A stretch of 64,000 bases of DNA from Phyllobacterium phragmitis (GCF_002980495.1 NZ_PVBR01000007.1:124001-188000), one strand, 5' to 3'. Numbered from the stretch's first letter, positions 36,376 through 45,217 are shown. Numbers and translations: made by a program. The notes: generated from the sequence alone by a model not told the origin.

Positions 36376-36867
36376 ATGGTTTCAAAACGTCTCAGCCGGG
36401 AAGCCGGACACCGCCGCAAGTTCCTCGCCGTCATCGACGAGACGCCGGAGTGCGACCGCGCAGTCGCCTATGCCTCACGCCGCGCCAAGAACACCGGCGG
36501 CACCTTGGTGCTGCTGTTCGTGATCGATTCGGTCGATTTCCAGCAGTTTCTCGGCGTCGGCGACATCATGCGCGCGGAAGCCGAGGAACGGGCCCAGGGA
36601 ACGCTCAACAAGTTCGCCGCCAAGGTGCGCGAGGAACAGGGGCTGGAACCGGAACTCGTCGTGCGTGAAGGGCAGACTTCCGAGGAAGTCCACGGGCTGA
36701 TCGAGGAAGATCAGGACATCGCCGTCCTGGTGCTGGCGGCCGGGGCCGGCAAGGAAGGTCCAGGCCCGCTCGTACAGTCGATCGCCGGGCGCGGCGCGGC
36801 TTTTCCCGTCCCGGTTACGGTGGTGCCGCACAACCTCACAGACCAGGACATTGATGCCGTCGCCTAA
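36376..36867 (+). CDS. Universal stress protein (UspA family)
   Basis: A 163-residue single-domain Usp. The first strand and helix are RKFLAVIDETPECDRAVAYASRRAK, with the family's Asp in VID, and the middle strand LVLLFVID follows. The usual ATP-binding G-x2-G-x9-G-(S/T) loop appears in altered form in the segment VLAAGAGKEGPGPLVQSIAGRG, so nucleotide binding is likely but not certain. Function is probably stress survival; no specific partner is known. It lies alone between the trpS terminator and the nfu gene. ATG 36376 has no strong ribosome-binding site. Confidence 0.88.
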   Translation: MVSKRLSREAGHRRKFLAVIDETPECDRAVAYASRRAKNTGGTLVLLFVIDSVDFQQFLGVGDIMRAEAEERAQGTLNKFAAKVREEQGLEPELVVREGQTSEEVHGLIEEDQDIAVLVLAAGAGKEGPGPLVQSIAGRGAAFPVPVTVVPHNLTDQDIDAVA

Positions 36868-36970
36868 CATCCTTATATAGGTCACGCAGACGTCATTGAC
36901 GCCAGGCTTGAACCGCCCGGCCGATAGGCCTACTTTCGAACAGTTCCAAGAACCAGCGCGGGAGAACGCG

Positions 36971-37537
36971 ATGTTCATCCAGACCGAAACGACGCCCAAT
37001 CCGGCGACCCTGAAATTTCTGCCCGGAAAAGTGGTCATGCCGGAAGGCACGGCAGACTTCCGTAATGCCGATACGGCGGGAAATACATCGCCTCTTGCCG
37101 CCAAGCTCTTTGCAGTGCCCGGTGTGACGGGTGTGTTCTTCGGCTATGATTTCATCACCATCACCAAGGACGATCCGGACTGGCAGCATCTCAAGCCCGC
37201 CATTCTCGGCACGATCATGGAACATTTCATGGCCGGCGCGCCGGTCATGTCCACGACCGAGGACAGCGTGCCCGAACATGGCGAGGGTGAGTTCTTCGAC
37301 GAGGCCGATACCGAGATCGTCGGCACCATCAAGGAACTGATCGAGACGCGCGTGCGCCCTGCCGTCGCGCAGGACGGCGGCGACATCACTTTCCGCGGTT
37401 TCGAAAAGGGAACCGTCTATCTGCACATGAAAGGCGCCTGCTCCGGCTGTCCGTCCTCGACGGCAACGCTGAAGCACGGCATCCAGAACCTGCTGCGGCA
37501 TTTCGTGCCTGAAGTGCAGCACGTCGAATCGGTCTGA
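36971..37537 (+). CDS. Nfu-type iron-sulfur cluster carrier protein
   Basis: Delivers assembled Fe-S clusters to target enzymes. The 188-residue protein has the N-terminal Nfu domain (FIQTETTPNPATLKFLPGK, about 1-88), a linker and a C-terminal NifU-like domain with the cluster-binding Cys157 and Cys160 (GACSGCPSS). This is the mitochondrial NFU1-like architecture usual in alphaproteobacteria. ATG 36971 is preceded by GCGGGAGA. The product may serve the Fe-S enzyme Nth encoded in this window among others. A terminator follows. Confidence 0.95.
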   Translation: MFIQTETTPNPATLKFLPGKVVMPEGTADFRNADTAGNTSPLAAKLFAVPGVTGVFFGYDFITITKDDPDWQHLKPAILGTIMEHFMAGAPVMSTTEDSVPEHGEGEFFDEADTEIVGTIKELIETRVRPAVAQDGGDITFRGFEKGTVYLHMKGACSGCPSSTATLKHGIQNLLRHFVPEVQHVESV

Positions 37538-37555
37538 TAAGACCACCACTGATAT

Positions 37556-37582
37556 AAAAAGGCCGCTTTCAGCGGCCTTTTC
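37556..37582 (+). terminator. Rho-independent terminator after nfu
   Basis: AAAAAGGCCGCT (from 37556) pairs with AGCGGCCTTTT (to 37582) around TTC. A short T-run follows the stem on the plus strand and a run of A precedes it, so it can also act on the minus-strand gene downstream. Confidence 0.88.
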
Positions 37583-37605
37583 GCATTCCAGGGGGGGGGC
37601 GGAAC

Positions 37606-38223
37606 CTACTTCACGATCACCTTCGCGCCGATATCCACACGGTTGTAGAGATCCATGATGTCCTGGTTCAACAGGCGAATACAACCTGACGACATCGCCT
37701 TGCCGATCGACCACCATTCCGGTGTGCCATGCAGGCGATAGCCCGTATCGTGGCCGCCCCTGAACAGATAAAGCGCGCGGGCGCCCAACGGATTTTGCAG
37801 GCCGGGCTTCATGCCGCCGCGATACTGCGCCAATTCCGGCCGGCGCCTGATCATCGCTGCCGGCGGCGTCCACGTCGGCCATTCGCGCTTCATCGCGATG
37901 CGCGCCGTGCCCGACCATTCGAAGCCCTGCTTGCCGACGCCGATGCCATAGCGCATGGCCTTGCCGTCCGGCATGATGAAATAGAGAAATTTCGCTGACG
38001 TATCGACGATCACCGTGCCCGGCGCTTCGCTTGTCTCGTATTTCACGATCTGGCGAAGGTACTGAGACGGAACCTTTGTCTTCGGAATCGCGGGGAGCTT
38101 GTAGCCCGCATCCGTTACAGAGGCATATGACGCGGTGTAGAAGGTTCCGCCGACTGTCGAACACCCGGCAAGGGCGGTTGCGGCAATCAGCCCGGAAGCC
38201 ACCAGCAACGGCTTGATATTCAT
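37606..38223 (-). CDS. L,D-transpeptidase (YkuD) lipoprotein
   Basis: Cross-links peptidoglycan 3-3 or attaches proteins to it, in the periplasm. With ATG 38223 the protein is 205 residues. It starts with a lipoprotein signal peptide ending at the lipobox LAGC (Cys21), followed by the YkuD domain with the conserved HGTPEWWSIG and the active-site segment SSGCIRLLNQD (Cys181). The common SHGC is SSGC here, a variant seen in active members. The frame is open upstream to 38397, but only the 38223 start gives the lipobox. It is convergent with nfu. Confidence 0.93.
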   Translation of the reverse strand: MNIKPLLVASGLIAATALAGCSTVGGTFYTASYASVTDAGYKLPAIPKTKVPSQYLRQIVKYETSEAPGTVIVDTSAKFLYFIMPDGKAMRYGIGVGKQGFEWSGTARIAMKREWPTWTPPAAMIRRRPELAQYRGGMKPGLQNPLGARALYLFRGGHDTGYRLHGTPEWWSIGKAMSSGCIRLLNQDIMDLYNRVDIGAKVIVK

Positions 38224-38490
38224 ATATTTCCCCTCGTCTGCAATATCCGATACGGGCGAATCGCCCTTCCAATAGCACCAATGTATTACCGGCATTATTA
38301 ACCGTGGATTAACCGTAATGCGAGTTTTCCACATTTTCACCTTCCGCGAACCCGTCGGGGCGCGAAAAAGCCACATTTGTGATTGTCGAAAATACAATTA
38401 TGCTTGCCCGAGCCTAGGAATGAGGCGGCAATTTGGAAGCGTTTGGCGACGCAGTAGACGGAGCGCGTCTCTTTGGCGCAAAATAGCGCC

Positions 38491-38988
38491 ATGCCGATCG
38501 TGATTCCCCATCAGACCCATCCGCTCGCCGATGGCCGCCAGTCGGAAAACGCCATGCTCGTGCGGCGCGGCGTGCAGCGTTTGTTCCTTGAGATGGGGCT
38601 GACCGTGACACCTGAACTGCCGCTTGCCTCGGGACGGCGCGCCGATCTCGTCGCGCTGACGCGCAGCGGCGATATCTGGATCGTCGAGATCAAATCCTCG
38701 ATCGAGGACTGGAAGGCGGACCGCAAATGGCCGATCTACCGGGCCCATTGCGACAGGCTGTTCTTCGCCACCCATCCGGGCGTGCCGAGCGATATCTTCC
38801 CCGAGGAGTGCGGTTTCATCCTCTCCGACGGCTATGGCGCGGAAATTCTGCGCGATGCGCCGGAACACCGGCTGGCGGCGGCGACGCGCAAGGCGATGAC
38901 GCTGCGTTTCGCACGCACCAGCGCCGCACGGCTGACGCTTGCCGAGCTTTCGGGCATCAGCATGCCGGATGTGGATATAGGGGAGTAA
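38491..38988 (+). CDS. mmcB: MmcB family DNA repair protein
   Basis: A 165-residue PD-(D/E)xK nuclease-fold protein; Caulobacter MmcB is part of the SOS-linked mutagenic repair repertoire. The putative nuclease core is visible as Asp52 (RRADLVAL) and Glu66-x-Lys68 (IWIVEIKSS). WKADRKWPIYRAHCDRLFFA and the ending FARTSAARLTLAELSG are typical. The start at ATG 38491 is the first that keeps the family N-terminus. The stop codon forms part of the first unit of the 8-bp tandem array that follows. No LexA box was searched for convincingly. Confidence 0.88.
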   Translation: MPIVIPHQTHPLADGRQSENAMLVRRGVQRLFLEMGLTVTPELPLASGRRADLVALTRSGDIWIVEIKSSIEDWKADRKWPIYRAHCDRLFFATHPGVPSDIFPEECGFILSDGYGAEILRDAPEHRLAAATRKAMTLRFARTSAARLTLAELSGISMPDVDIGE

Positions 38989-39118
38989 GGGAGTAAGGGA
39001 GTAAGGGAGTAAGGGAGTAAGGGAGTAAGGGAGTAAGGGAGTAAGGGAGTAAGGAAATATACCCCCTATTCCCCTATTCCCCTATTCCCCTATTCCCCTA
39101 TTCCCCTATTCCCTTACT
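38981..39118. repeat. Two facing 8-bp tandem arrays filling the mmcB-regA gap
   Basis: Nine exact copies of GGGAGTAA (38981-39052) are followed by a 10-bp junction and six exact copies of CCCCTATT (39063-39110). The end CCCTTACTCCCTTAC (39111-39125) is the reverse complement of the first array. The arms are near-complementary, so the block can fold into a long, slipped hairpin. The first copy contains the mmcB stop codon, and the array ends against the regA stop at 39126. Brucella genomes carry comparable variable 8-bp repeats. Confidence 0.95.
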
Positions 39119-39125
39119 CCCTTAC

Positions 39126-39689
39126 CTACCTCGGCGCTCGTTTGGCCAAAATGCGCTGGAGCGTGCGGCGGTGCATGTTGAGGCGACGCGCGGTTTCCGA
39201 GACGTTGCGGTCGCACATCTCATAGACCCGCTGGATATGCTCCCAGCGCACGCGATCAGCCGACATCGGATTTTCCGGCGGCGGGACCTTTTCACCGGCG
39301 CGCCGGGTGAGCGCCGCGAAGACCTCGTCGGCATCCGCCGGCTTCGAGAGATAATCGATCGCGCCGAGCTTCACCGCATTGACCGCCGTGGCGATATTGC
39401 CATAACCGGTCAAGACGATGACGCGGGTATCTTCGCGGCGGCTGCGGATAGCCTCGATGATATCGAGACCGTTGCCATCGGCAAGGCGCATGTCGACCAC
39501 GGCATAGGCGGGGGCTGAATGCCTGACCGCCGCAATCCCTTCCTCGACGGATTCGGCTGTCGTGACCTGGAAACCACGGCTCTCCATGGCGCGCGCAAGA
39601 CGTTGCAGAAACGGCTTGTCATCATCGACCAGAAGAAGGGAAGGATCGTTGCCGATCGTGCCGGCATTGTCCTGATCTGCGTCTTCCAT
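39126..39689 (-). CDS. regA: Redox response regulator RegA/ActR/PrrA
   Basis: Response regulator of the RegBA family, which controls redox-linked genes (respiration, denitrification, acid tolerance). The 187-residue protein has a receiver (about 15-130) with the acidic pocket VDDD (21-24), phospho-Asp66 and the conserved Lys of SKPAD. It ends in a short Fis-type helix-turn-helix (ERVYEMCDRNVSETARRLNMHRRTLQRIL-like segment, about 150-183) highly conserved across alphaproteobacteria. It lies 89 bp downstream of regB on the same strand. In Brucella the pair is called PrrBA. Confidence 0.95.
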   Translation of the reverse strand: MEDADQDNAGTIGNDPSLLLVDDDKPFLQRLARAMESRGFQVTTAESVEEGIAAVRHSAPAYAVVDMRLADGNGLDIIEAIRSRREDTRVIVLTGYGNIATAVNAVKLGAIDYLSKPADADEVFAALTRRAGEKVPPPENPMSADRVRWEHIQRVYEMCDRNVSETARRLNMHRRTLQRILAKRAPR

Positions 39690-39778
39690 CAGGTTGTTTC
39701 CTACTCGTCTTTTCTTTCGCCCCTTATTGATTGGCCTGCGTCAAAAAGTCAAATAGGCATTGAATTTTGGTCGGAATT

Positions 39779-41080
39779 TCAGACGATATTTTCCTCTAGA
39801 GCGCCGCGTGGCCAGACCACCCGCACCTCGGCGCCCTGCCCCGGATCGCTGCGATTGTGGAAGCTGATCTGGGCGCCGGAACGCTCCAGCAGCGTCTTGG
39901 CGATGAACAGGCCGAGCCCAAGCCCGCCGCCATTGGTGCTCGCCTCGCGACTCGTCGTATAGGGCTCGCCGATGCGGTCGAGAATATCCGGCGTGAAGCC
40001 CTGGCCATCGTCGAGGATGGTGATTTGCACCGTATTGTCTGTCCAGCCCCATGTCACACTCGCCTTGACACGGGCGAAATCGACGGCATTCTCGATCAGA
40101 TTGCCCAGACCATAGATGACGCCGGGGTTGCGCCGCGCCACCGGCTCCGGTCCCTCTCCGCCCGTCTTGCTGACGTCGATGAGGATGCCGAAATTGCGAT
40201 GCGGTGCGATCACCTCCTCGATCAGCGAGGAAAGCGGCAGGCGCGACATATGTTCCTCGCCCTCCGACGACAGGCTGGTCAGCCGCTGCAGGATCTCGCG
40301 GCAACGCTGCGTCTGCGAGCGCAGAAGCTCCACATCGTCGGCCAGACGGTCGTCATGCGAAAGGGCGCGCTGCATCTCCTTGACCACCAGGGCAATGGTG
40401 GCGAGCGGTGTGCCGAGTTCATGGGCGGCGGCGGCGGCGAGGCCGTCCAGCGCCGAAAGATGCTGCTCGCGCTGCAGCACCAGCTCGGTGGCGGTCAGGG
40501 CATCGGCCAATTGCCGCGCCTCCTCGGCGATGCGGTAGGCATAGACGCCGGTGAAGACCAGCGCCGAGACGATGGCGCACCAGACACCCGCGATCAGCAG
40601 GAAGGGCAGCGTCATCTGCACGCCGGGATACCAGGGCAGCGGACGATGCTCGAAGGCCAGCAACGTGGTGCAGACGATGACGAGAACGCCGAGCACCATG
40701 GTGCTGCGCCCCGGCAGCGAGGTGGCGGAAATGATGACCGGCACGATCATCAGTACCGCGAAGGGATTTTGCAGTCCGCCGGTCAGATAGAGCAGGCCGG
40801 CAAGCTGAAACAGGTCGAAGGCGAGGACGGCGATCGCCGTTCCCGGCTGCAGGCGGTGATTGACCGGATAGCGGAAGGAGAGGAACAGGTTCAGCCATGC
40901 CGAACAGGCAATCAGCGCAAAGCAGATGCTGACCGGAAACGGGAATTGCAGATAGAGCATCACGAACAGGACGGCCGCCGTCTGCCCGGCAATCGCCAGC
41001 CAGCGCAGGCGCACCAGCGTCGTCAGCCTGAGCCGACGCGAGAGGTAGGAGGCGCGATTGCTGAAATCAGGATTCATCAT
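39779..41080 (-). CDS. regB: Redox sensor histidine kinase RegB/ActS/PrrB
   Basis: Membrane histidine kinase of the RegBA system. With start ATG 41080 the protein has 433 residues. There are six hydrophobic segments (about 25-180) containing the ubiquinone-binding GGLQNPF (101-107), then the H-box AAAAHELGTPLATIAL with His220. Cys260 in QRCREILQRL corresponds to the redox-active cysteine of Rhodobacter RegB. N- and G-boxes (LIENAVDFAR, DDGQGFTPDIL, GGGLGLGLFI) are intact. The frame extends upstream to 41275 without similarity. The signals for quinone and thiol sensing are therefore both present. Confidence 0.95.
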   Translation of the reverse strand: MMNPDFSNRASYLSRRLRLTTLVRLRWLAIAGQTAAVLFVMLYLQFPFPVSICFALIACSAWLNLFLSFRYPVNHRLQPGTAIAVLAFDLFQLAGLLYLTGGLQNPFAVLMIVPVIISATSLPGRSTMVLGVLVIVCTTLLAFEHRPLPWYPGVQMTLPFLLIAGVWCAIVSALVFTGVYAYRIAEEARQLADALTATELVLQREQHLSALDGLAAAAAHELGTPLATIALVVKEMQRALSHDDRLADDVELLRSQTQRCREILQRLTSLSSEGEEHMSRLPLSSLIEEVIAPHRNFGILIDVSKTGGEGPEPVARRNPGVIYGLGNLIENAVDFARVKASVTWGWTDNTVQITILDDGQGFTPDILDRIGEPYTTSREASTNGGGLGLGLFIAKTLLERSGAQISFHNRSDPGQGAEVRVVWPRGALEENIV

Positions 41081-41166
41081 TTCATCTTTCTGGCATTTCC
41101 TTATGCGGGAAAGCGTTCGTCTCGCGCAAGAACATACCGCTGCGCCTCGATCCGCCGTTTTCGTGA

Positions 41167-43638
41167 TCATTGCCCACGCGGCTTGGCGCGCCGGGTCGGG
41201 TCGGCTGCGAACGGGTCTTCGGGCCAGACATGCCGTGGGTATCGCCCGCGCATGTCGGTGCGCACATCGGCCCATGAGCCACGCCAGAAGCCGGGCAGGT
41301 CGCGTGTGATCTGGATCGGGCGATGCGCGGGCGATAGCAGTTCGAGCAGCAGCGGCACCTTGCCCCCGGCGATGGCCGGATGGGTGGCGAGGCCGAAAAG
41401 CTCCTGCACACGCACGGCGATCACCGGCTCGTCGGCATCGTAGCGGATCGGGATATGCGAGCCCGTCGGCACTTCGAAATGGGTGGGCGCCAATGCATCG
41501 ATCCGCCGTTGCAGATCATACGGCACCAGGGAACGCAGGCCATTCATCAGCGCTGAAGGCGGGATGCGGTCAAGCCGCGCCGCGCCCGTAAGGAACGGCA
41601 AAAGCCAGTCATCGAGGGTTGCGAGAAGATGATCGTCCTCCATGGACGGCCAGGGATCTCCCAAGCCACGATTGAGCCAGCCAAGCCGGCGGCGCAGGAT
41701 TTCCGCCTCCCTGCTCCATGGCAAAATAGCGAGCCCGTGCTGGCGCACCGCCTCGATGACGCCCCTATCCGCGTCCTCACCGGATGGGGCGGGCAATTGC
41801 CGCTCCGAGAGCGCGATGGCGCCGATGCGGGTCGCCTCGCGGGCGCGAAGGGCATTCTTTTCGGGATCATAGACGATCTGGCGTCCGCTTTCGACACGGG
41901 CCCCAAGCACCGCGCGGATATCCTCCTCGCTCACCTCGGCTGCGGCCAGAATGCGGGTCCGCTCCGCCCGCCCGGTGAGATCGGCGACGACCAGCCATCC
42001 GGCGCGCGACAGCGGCAGGGCCGGATCGACCTCGCCTCCCCTGCCGTTTGCCAGCACAAATTGTCCGGCTGCGCCGCGCGCCTTGGCGATCCGGTCGGGA
42101 TAAGCATCGAGAAGCAGGCGTCCGGCGGAGGACGGCTCGCCCGAAGAAGAGGCCGAGCGTACCGCCGAGCCGAGGCGCTTTGCCAGTCCCTTGGCCCGCA
42201 TGGCGCGGTCGCTTCGGTCGCGATGGAAGCGGGAAAGCCTGACATCGAGATCCACGTCATTGCCGCCGAGCCCGCGCTCGGTCAAAAGCATCGCCAGTTC
42301 CGCAGCCCGGCCGCTCTCGCCGCGCCTTGCGGCGGCAACGATCATGTGCGCGAGCCGGGCCGGCAACGCCAGCGCGCGCATCGCCTCGCCATCGGCGGTC
42401 AGCCGGCCATCGCCGTCGAGCGCGCCGAGACGCTTCAACAGCGCCTTCGCTTCGGTGAGCGCGGGCGCCGGCGGCGGATCGAGAAAGGCGAGCGTGGCGG
42501 GGTCTGCGACGCCCCAGGCCGCGCAATCGAGCACCAGGCCGGAGAGATCGGCTTCGAGGATTTCAGGCGGCGCGAAGGGCGGCAGGGCGGCGGTCTGGCC
42601 GGAATGCCACAGGCGAATGGCGATGCCCGGCTCGGTGCGCCCGGCGCGGCCGGCGCGCTGGTCGGCAGCGGCGCGCGCGGCGCGTACCGTCTCCAGCCGC
42701 GTCAGCCCGGTGGAAGGCTCATATTTCGGCAGCCGCGCCAGGCCGGAATCGACCACCACGCGAACACCGTCGATGGTGATCGAGGTTTCCGCCACGGACG
42801 TCGCCAGCACCAGTTTGCGCTTGCGCGCCGGTGCCGGGCGGATGGCGGCATCCTGATCGCGGCCCTGCATCGCCCCATAGAGCGGTGCGAGGATCACATC
42901 GGCGGGCAGACGGTCTGCGAGAAGCCGCGCCGTGCGTTCGATTTCGCCCTGGCCAGGCAGGAAGGCGAGGATGCTGCCCGTCTCCTCGGCAAGCGCCTCG
43001 CGGATGGCGCGTGCCATCGCATCCTCGATGCGCTCGTCGGGTTTGCGCTCGCGGTAGCGTATATCGATGGGAAAGGAGCGGCCGGCGCTCTCGATCACCG
43101 GCGCATCGTTCAGAAGCCTTGCCACGCGCGCGCCGTCAAGCGTTGCCGACATGACGACGAGCTTCAGATCGGGCCTGAGTGCTGCCTGCACATCGAGCGC
43201 CAGCGCCAGGCCGAAATCCGCATCGAGGCTGCGTTCGTGGAATTCGTCGAAGAGGACGGCGGAAACGCCTTTCAAATCGGGATCGTCGAGGATCATCCGC
43301 GCGAAGACGCCTTCGGTGACGACAAGAATGCGCGTGCGGGCGGAGGTTTTCGTTTCGAGCCGCATGCGATAGCCGACGGTTCCGCCCGGCTCCTCGCCCA
43401 AAAGCAACGCCATGCGGCGGGCGGCGGCACGGGCAGCGATACGGCGCGGCTCCAGAAGCACGATCATGCCATCGCCGCGCCATGACGCGCCGAGAAAATG
43501 CAGCGGCACCAGCGTGGTCTTGCCCGCGCCGGGCGGGGCGACGAGCACAGCCGCATTGCCGCTTTCCAGCGCTTGGTCGAGCGCGGGCAAGGCTTCGGTT
43601 ACAGGCAGGCTCGGCAGGTCTGGCAAACCGTGCTCCAT
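41167..43638 (-). CDS. hrpB: ATP-dependent helicase HrpB
   Basis: DEAH-box (DExH) RNA helicase family protein of unknown cellular role. From ATG 43638 it has 823 residues. Walker A is PPGAGKTT (Lys40), the DEAH-type box is DEFHERS, motif III is MSATLDG, and VAETSITIDGVRVVVDSG and QRAGRAGRTEPG are present. The HrpB-specific C-terminal domain ends near PGFWRGSWADVRTDMRGRYPRHVWPEDP. A GTG start at 43677 would add 13 residues; neither start has a good ribosome-binding site. It is divergent from frmR, with a FrmR operator in the gap. Confidence 0.95.
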   Translation of the reverse strand: MEHGLPDLPSLPVTEALPALDQALESGNAAVLVAPPGAGKTTLVPLHFLGASWRGDGMIVLLEPRRIAARAAARRMALLLGEEPGGTVGYRMRLETKTSARTRILVVTEGVFARMILDDPDLKGVSAVLFDEFHERSLDADFGLALALDVQAALRPDLKLVVMSATLDGARVARLLNDAPVIESAGRSFPIDIRYRERKPDERIEDAMARAIREALAEETGSILAFLPGQGEIERTARLLADRLPADVILAPLYGAMQGRDQDAAIRPAPARKRKLVLATSVAETSITIDGVRVVVDSGLARLPKYEPSTGLTRLETVRAARAAADQRAGRAGRTEPGIAIRLWHSGQTAALPPFAPPEILEADLSGLVLDCAAWGVADPATLAFLDPPPAPALTEAKALLKRLGALDGDGRLTADGEAMRALALPARLAHMIVAAARRGESGRAAELAMLLTERGLGGNDVDLDVRLSRFHRDRSDRAMRAKGLAKRLGSAVRSASSSGEPSSAGRLLLDAYPDRIAKARGAAGQFVLANGRGGEVDPALPLSRAGWLVVADLTGRAERTRILAAAEVSEEDIRAVLGARVESGRQIVYDPEKNALRAREATRIGAIALSERQLPAPSGEDADRGVIEAVRQHGLAILPWSREAEILRRRLGWLNRGLGDPWPSMEDDHLLATLDDWLLPFLTGAARLDRIPPSALMNGLRSLVPYDLQRRIDALAPTHFEVPTGSHIPIRYDADEPVIAVRVQELFGLATHPAIAGGKVPLLLELLSPAHRPIQITRDLPGFWRGSWADVRTDMRGRYPRHVWPEDPFAADPTRRAKPRGQ

Positions 43639-43727
43639 GGGTGTATCGACTGATAGGGCCGGGTCAACAAGGCGCACACCGATACAACAGTTCCACTATG
43701 AATGGAAAGGCGGACCGAACCCGTTGA

Positions 43728-43746
43728 CATACTCCCCTACAGTATG
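43728..43746. promoter_or_regulatory. FrmR-type operator overlapping the frmR promoter
   Basis: CATACT (43728-43733), seven bases of CCCCTAC, then AGTATG (43741-43746) form a perfect 6-bp inverted repeat around a C-rich core. This is the TACT-(G/C)n-AGTA pattern of RcnR/FrmR operators. It overlaps a consensus -35 TTGACA (43724-43729) and covers the spacer, so a bound repressor would block RNA polymerase. frmR starts 27 bp later. Confidence 0.75.
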
Positions 43747-43773
43747 TACCGTTTATTGCATTCGGGAGATCCA

Positions 43774-44064
43774 ATGCCGCATTCACTGGCAGACAAGAAG
43801 CGCGCGCTGACGCGCCTGCGCCGCATTCGCGGGCAAGCCGAAGGGCTTGAGCGCGCGGTGGAGGCAGGCACGGAATGCAGTGCACTTCTCCAGCAGATTG
43901 CGGCGCTGCGCGGAGCGGCCAACGGGCTGATGGCGGAAGTGCTGGAAACCCATTTTCGCGAAACCTTCGGGAAAACGCGGGAAGCGATTGCTGAACGGGC
44001 CGTGAGCGACCCCGATGCCGAAATCGATGACATCATGCGGATCTTGCGCACCTATCTCAAATAG
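43774..44064 (+). CDS. frmR: Formaldehyde-responsive transcriptional repressor FrmR (CsoR/RcnR family)
   Basis: A 96-residue all-helical repressor of the CsoR/RcnR/FrmR family. The conserved Cys35 (GTECSALLQQIAALRGA) and His60 (LETHFRE) are present, and residue 2 is Pro. In E. coli FrmR, Pro2 and Cys35 form the formaldehyde-derived cross-link, so formaldehyde sensing is likely. ATG 43774 follows CGGGAGA. The gene is followed 40 bp later by frmA, and its promoter holds a matching operator, implying autoregulation of the whole operon. Confidence 0.93.
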   Translation: MPHSLADKKRALTRLRRIRGQAEGLERAVEAGTECSALLQQIAALRGAANGLMAEVLETHFRETFGKTREAIAERAVSDPDAEIDDIMRILRTYLK

Positions 44065-44104
44065 GCGCCTTGGAATAATATCGAACTGGAAGGGAAGTAT
44101 CGTC

Positions 44105-45217
44105 ATGAAATCTCGCGCAGCCGTGGCTTGGGAAGCCAACAAGCCGCTCACCATCGAAACCGTCGAGATCGGCGGGCCGAAGGCCGGGGAAGTGCTGGTC
44201 GAGATCATGGCGACGGGTATCTGCCATACCGACGCCTATACGCTTTCCGGCCTCGATTCGGAAGGCAAGTTTCCGGCGATCCTCGGCCATGAGGGCGCAG
44301 GCATCGTGCGCGAAATCGGCGCCGGCGTCACATCGGTCAAGGTCGGCGATCACGTCATCCCGCTCTACACGCCCGAATGCCGCCAGTGCAAAACCTGCCT
44401 GTCGCAGCGCTCCAATCTGTGCACCTCCATCCGCGCCACGCAGGGACAGGGCCTGATGCCCGATCACACCTCGCGTTTTTCCTGTGATGGCGGCGAGGTG
44501 TTCCATTATATGGGATGCTCGACGTTTTCCAATTTCACCGTCCTGCCGGAGATCGCGCTCGCCAAGGTGCGCGAGGACGCTCCCTTCGACAAGATCTGCT
44601 ATATCGGCTGCGGCGTCACCACCGGCATCGGCGCGGTGGTCTACACGGGCAAGGTCTGGCCGGGCGCCAATGTCGTGGTCTTCGGCCTTGGCGGCATCGG
44701 GCTCAATGTGATCCAGGGCGCGCGCATGGTCGGTGCCGACAAGATCATCGGCGTCGATTTGAACCCGGCCAAGGTGGAAATGGCGAAGAAATTCGGCATG
44801 ACGCATTTCGTCAATCCGGACGAGGTCGGCCGCGACAAGGTGGTCGAGGCGATCGTCGATCTGACCGGCGGCGGCGCGGATTTCTCCTTCGAGTGCATCG
44901 GCAATGTCCACACCATGCGCCAGGCGCTGGAATGCTGCCATCGCGGCTGGGGCGAATCGATCATCATCGGCGTCGCTCCCTCGGGCACCGAGATTTCCAC
45001 GCGTCCGTTCCAACTGGTCACGGGCCGCGTCTGGAAGGGCTCTGCCTTCGGCGGCGCGCGCGGCCGCACCGACGTGCCGAAGATCGTCGACTGGTACATG
45101 GAGGGCAAGATCGATATCGATTCGCTCATCACCCACACCATGCCGCTCGAAGAAATCAACACCGCCTTCGATCTGATGCACGAGGGCAAGTCGATTCGTT
45201 CTGTCGTGGTTTACTGA
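44105..45217 (+). CDS. frmA: S-(hydroxymethyl)glutathione dehydrogenase, class III alcohol dehydrogenase
   Basis: Oxidises the spontaneous formaldehyde-glutathione adduct to S-formylglutathione with NAD. The 370-residue protein has the catalytic zinc region GICHTDAYTLSG and GHEGAGIV. The structural zinc site is CRQCKTCLSQRSNLC, the Rossmann motif is FGLGGIGLNVIQGA, and the class III signature FGGARGRTDVPKIVDWYM is present. ATG 44105 follows GGAAGGGAAG. It overlaps the GNAT gene by one base (TGATG). It sits in a complete glutathione-dependent formaldehyde pathway: frmR, frmA, GNAT, fghA. Confidence 0.97.
   Translation: MKSRAAVAWEANKPLTIETVEIGGPKAGEVLVEIMATGICHTDAYTLSGLDSEGKFPAILGHEGAGIVREIGAGVTSVKVGDHVIPLYTPECRQCKTCLSQRSNLCTSIRATQGQGLMPDHTSRFSCDGGEVFHYMGCSTFSNFTVLPEIALAKVREDAPFDKICYIGCGVTTGIGAVVYTGKVWPGANVVVFGLGGIGLNVIQGARMVGADKIIGVDLNPAKVEMAKKFGMTHFVNPDEVGRDKVVEAIVDLTGGGADFSFECIGNVHTMRQALECCHRGWGESIIIGVAPSGTEISTRPFQLVTGRVWKGSAFGGARGRTDVPKIVDWYMEGKIDIDSLITHTMPLEEINTAFDLMHEGKSIRSVVVY

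Noticed and set aside
36893-38281. 462-residue minus-strand frame spanning nfu and the L,D-transpeptidase gene
   Set aside because: It runs antisense through nfu and out of frame through the transpeptidase, and would cross a clear terminator.
38981-39125. CRISPR array
   Set aside because: Direct repeats without spacers; units are 8 bp and contiguous, so it is a simple tandem repeat.
41167-43677. GTG start at 43677 for hrpB
   Set aside because: Possible, but the added 13 residues have no similarity and no ribosome-binding site; ATG 43638 is used.
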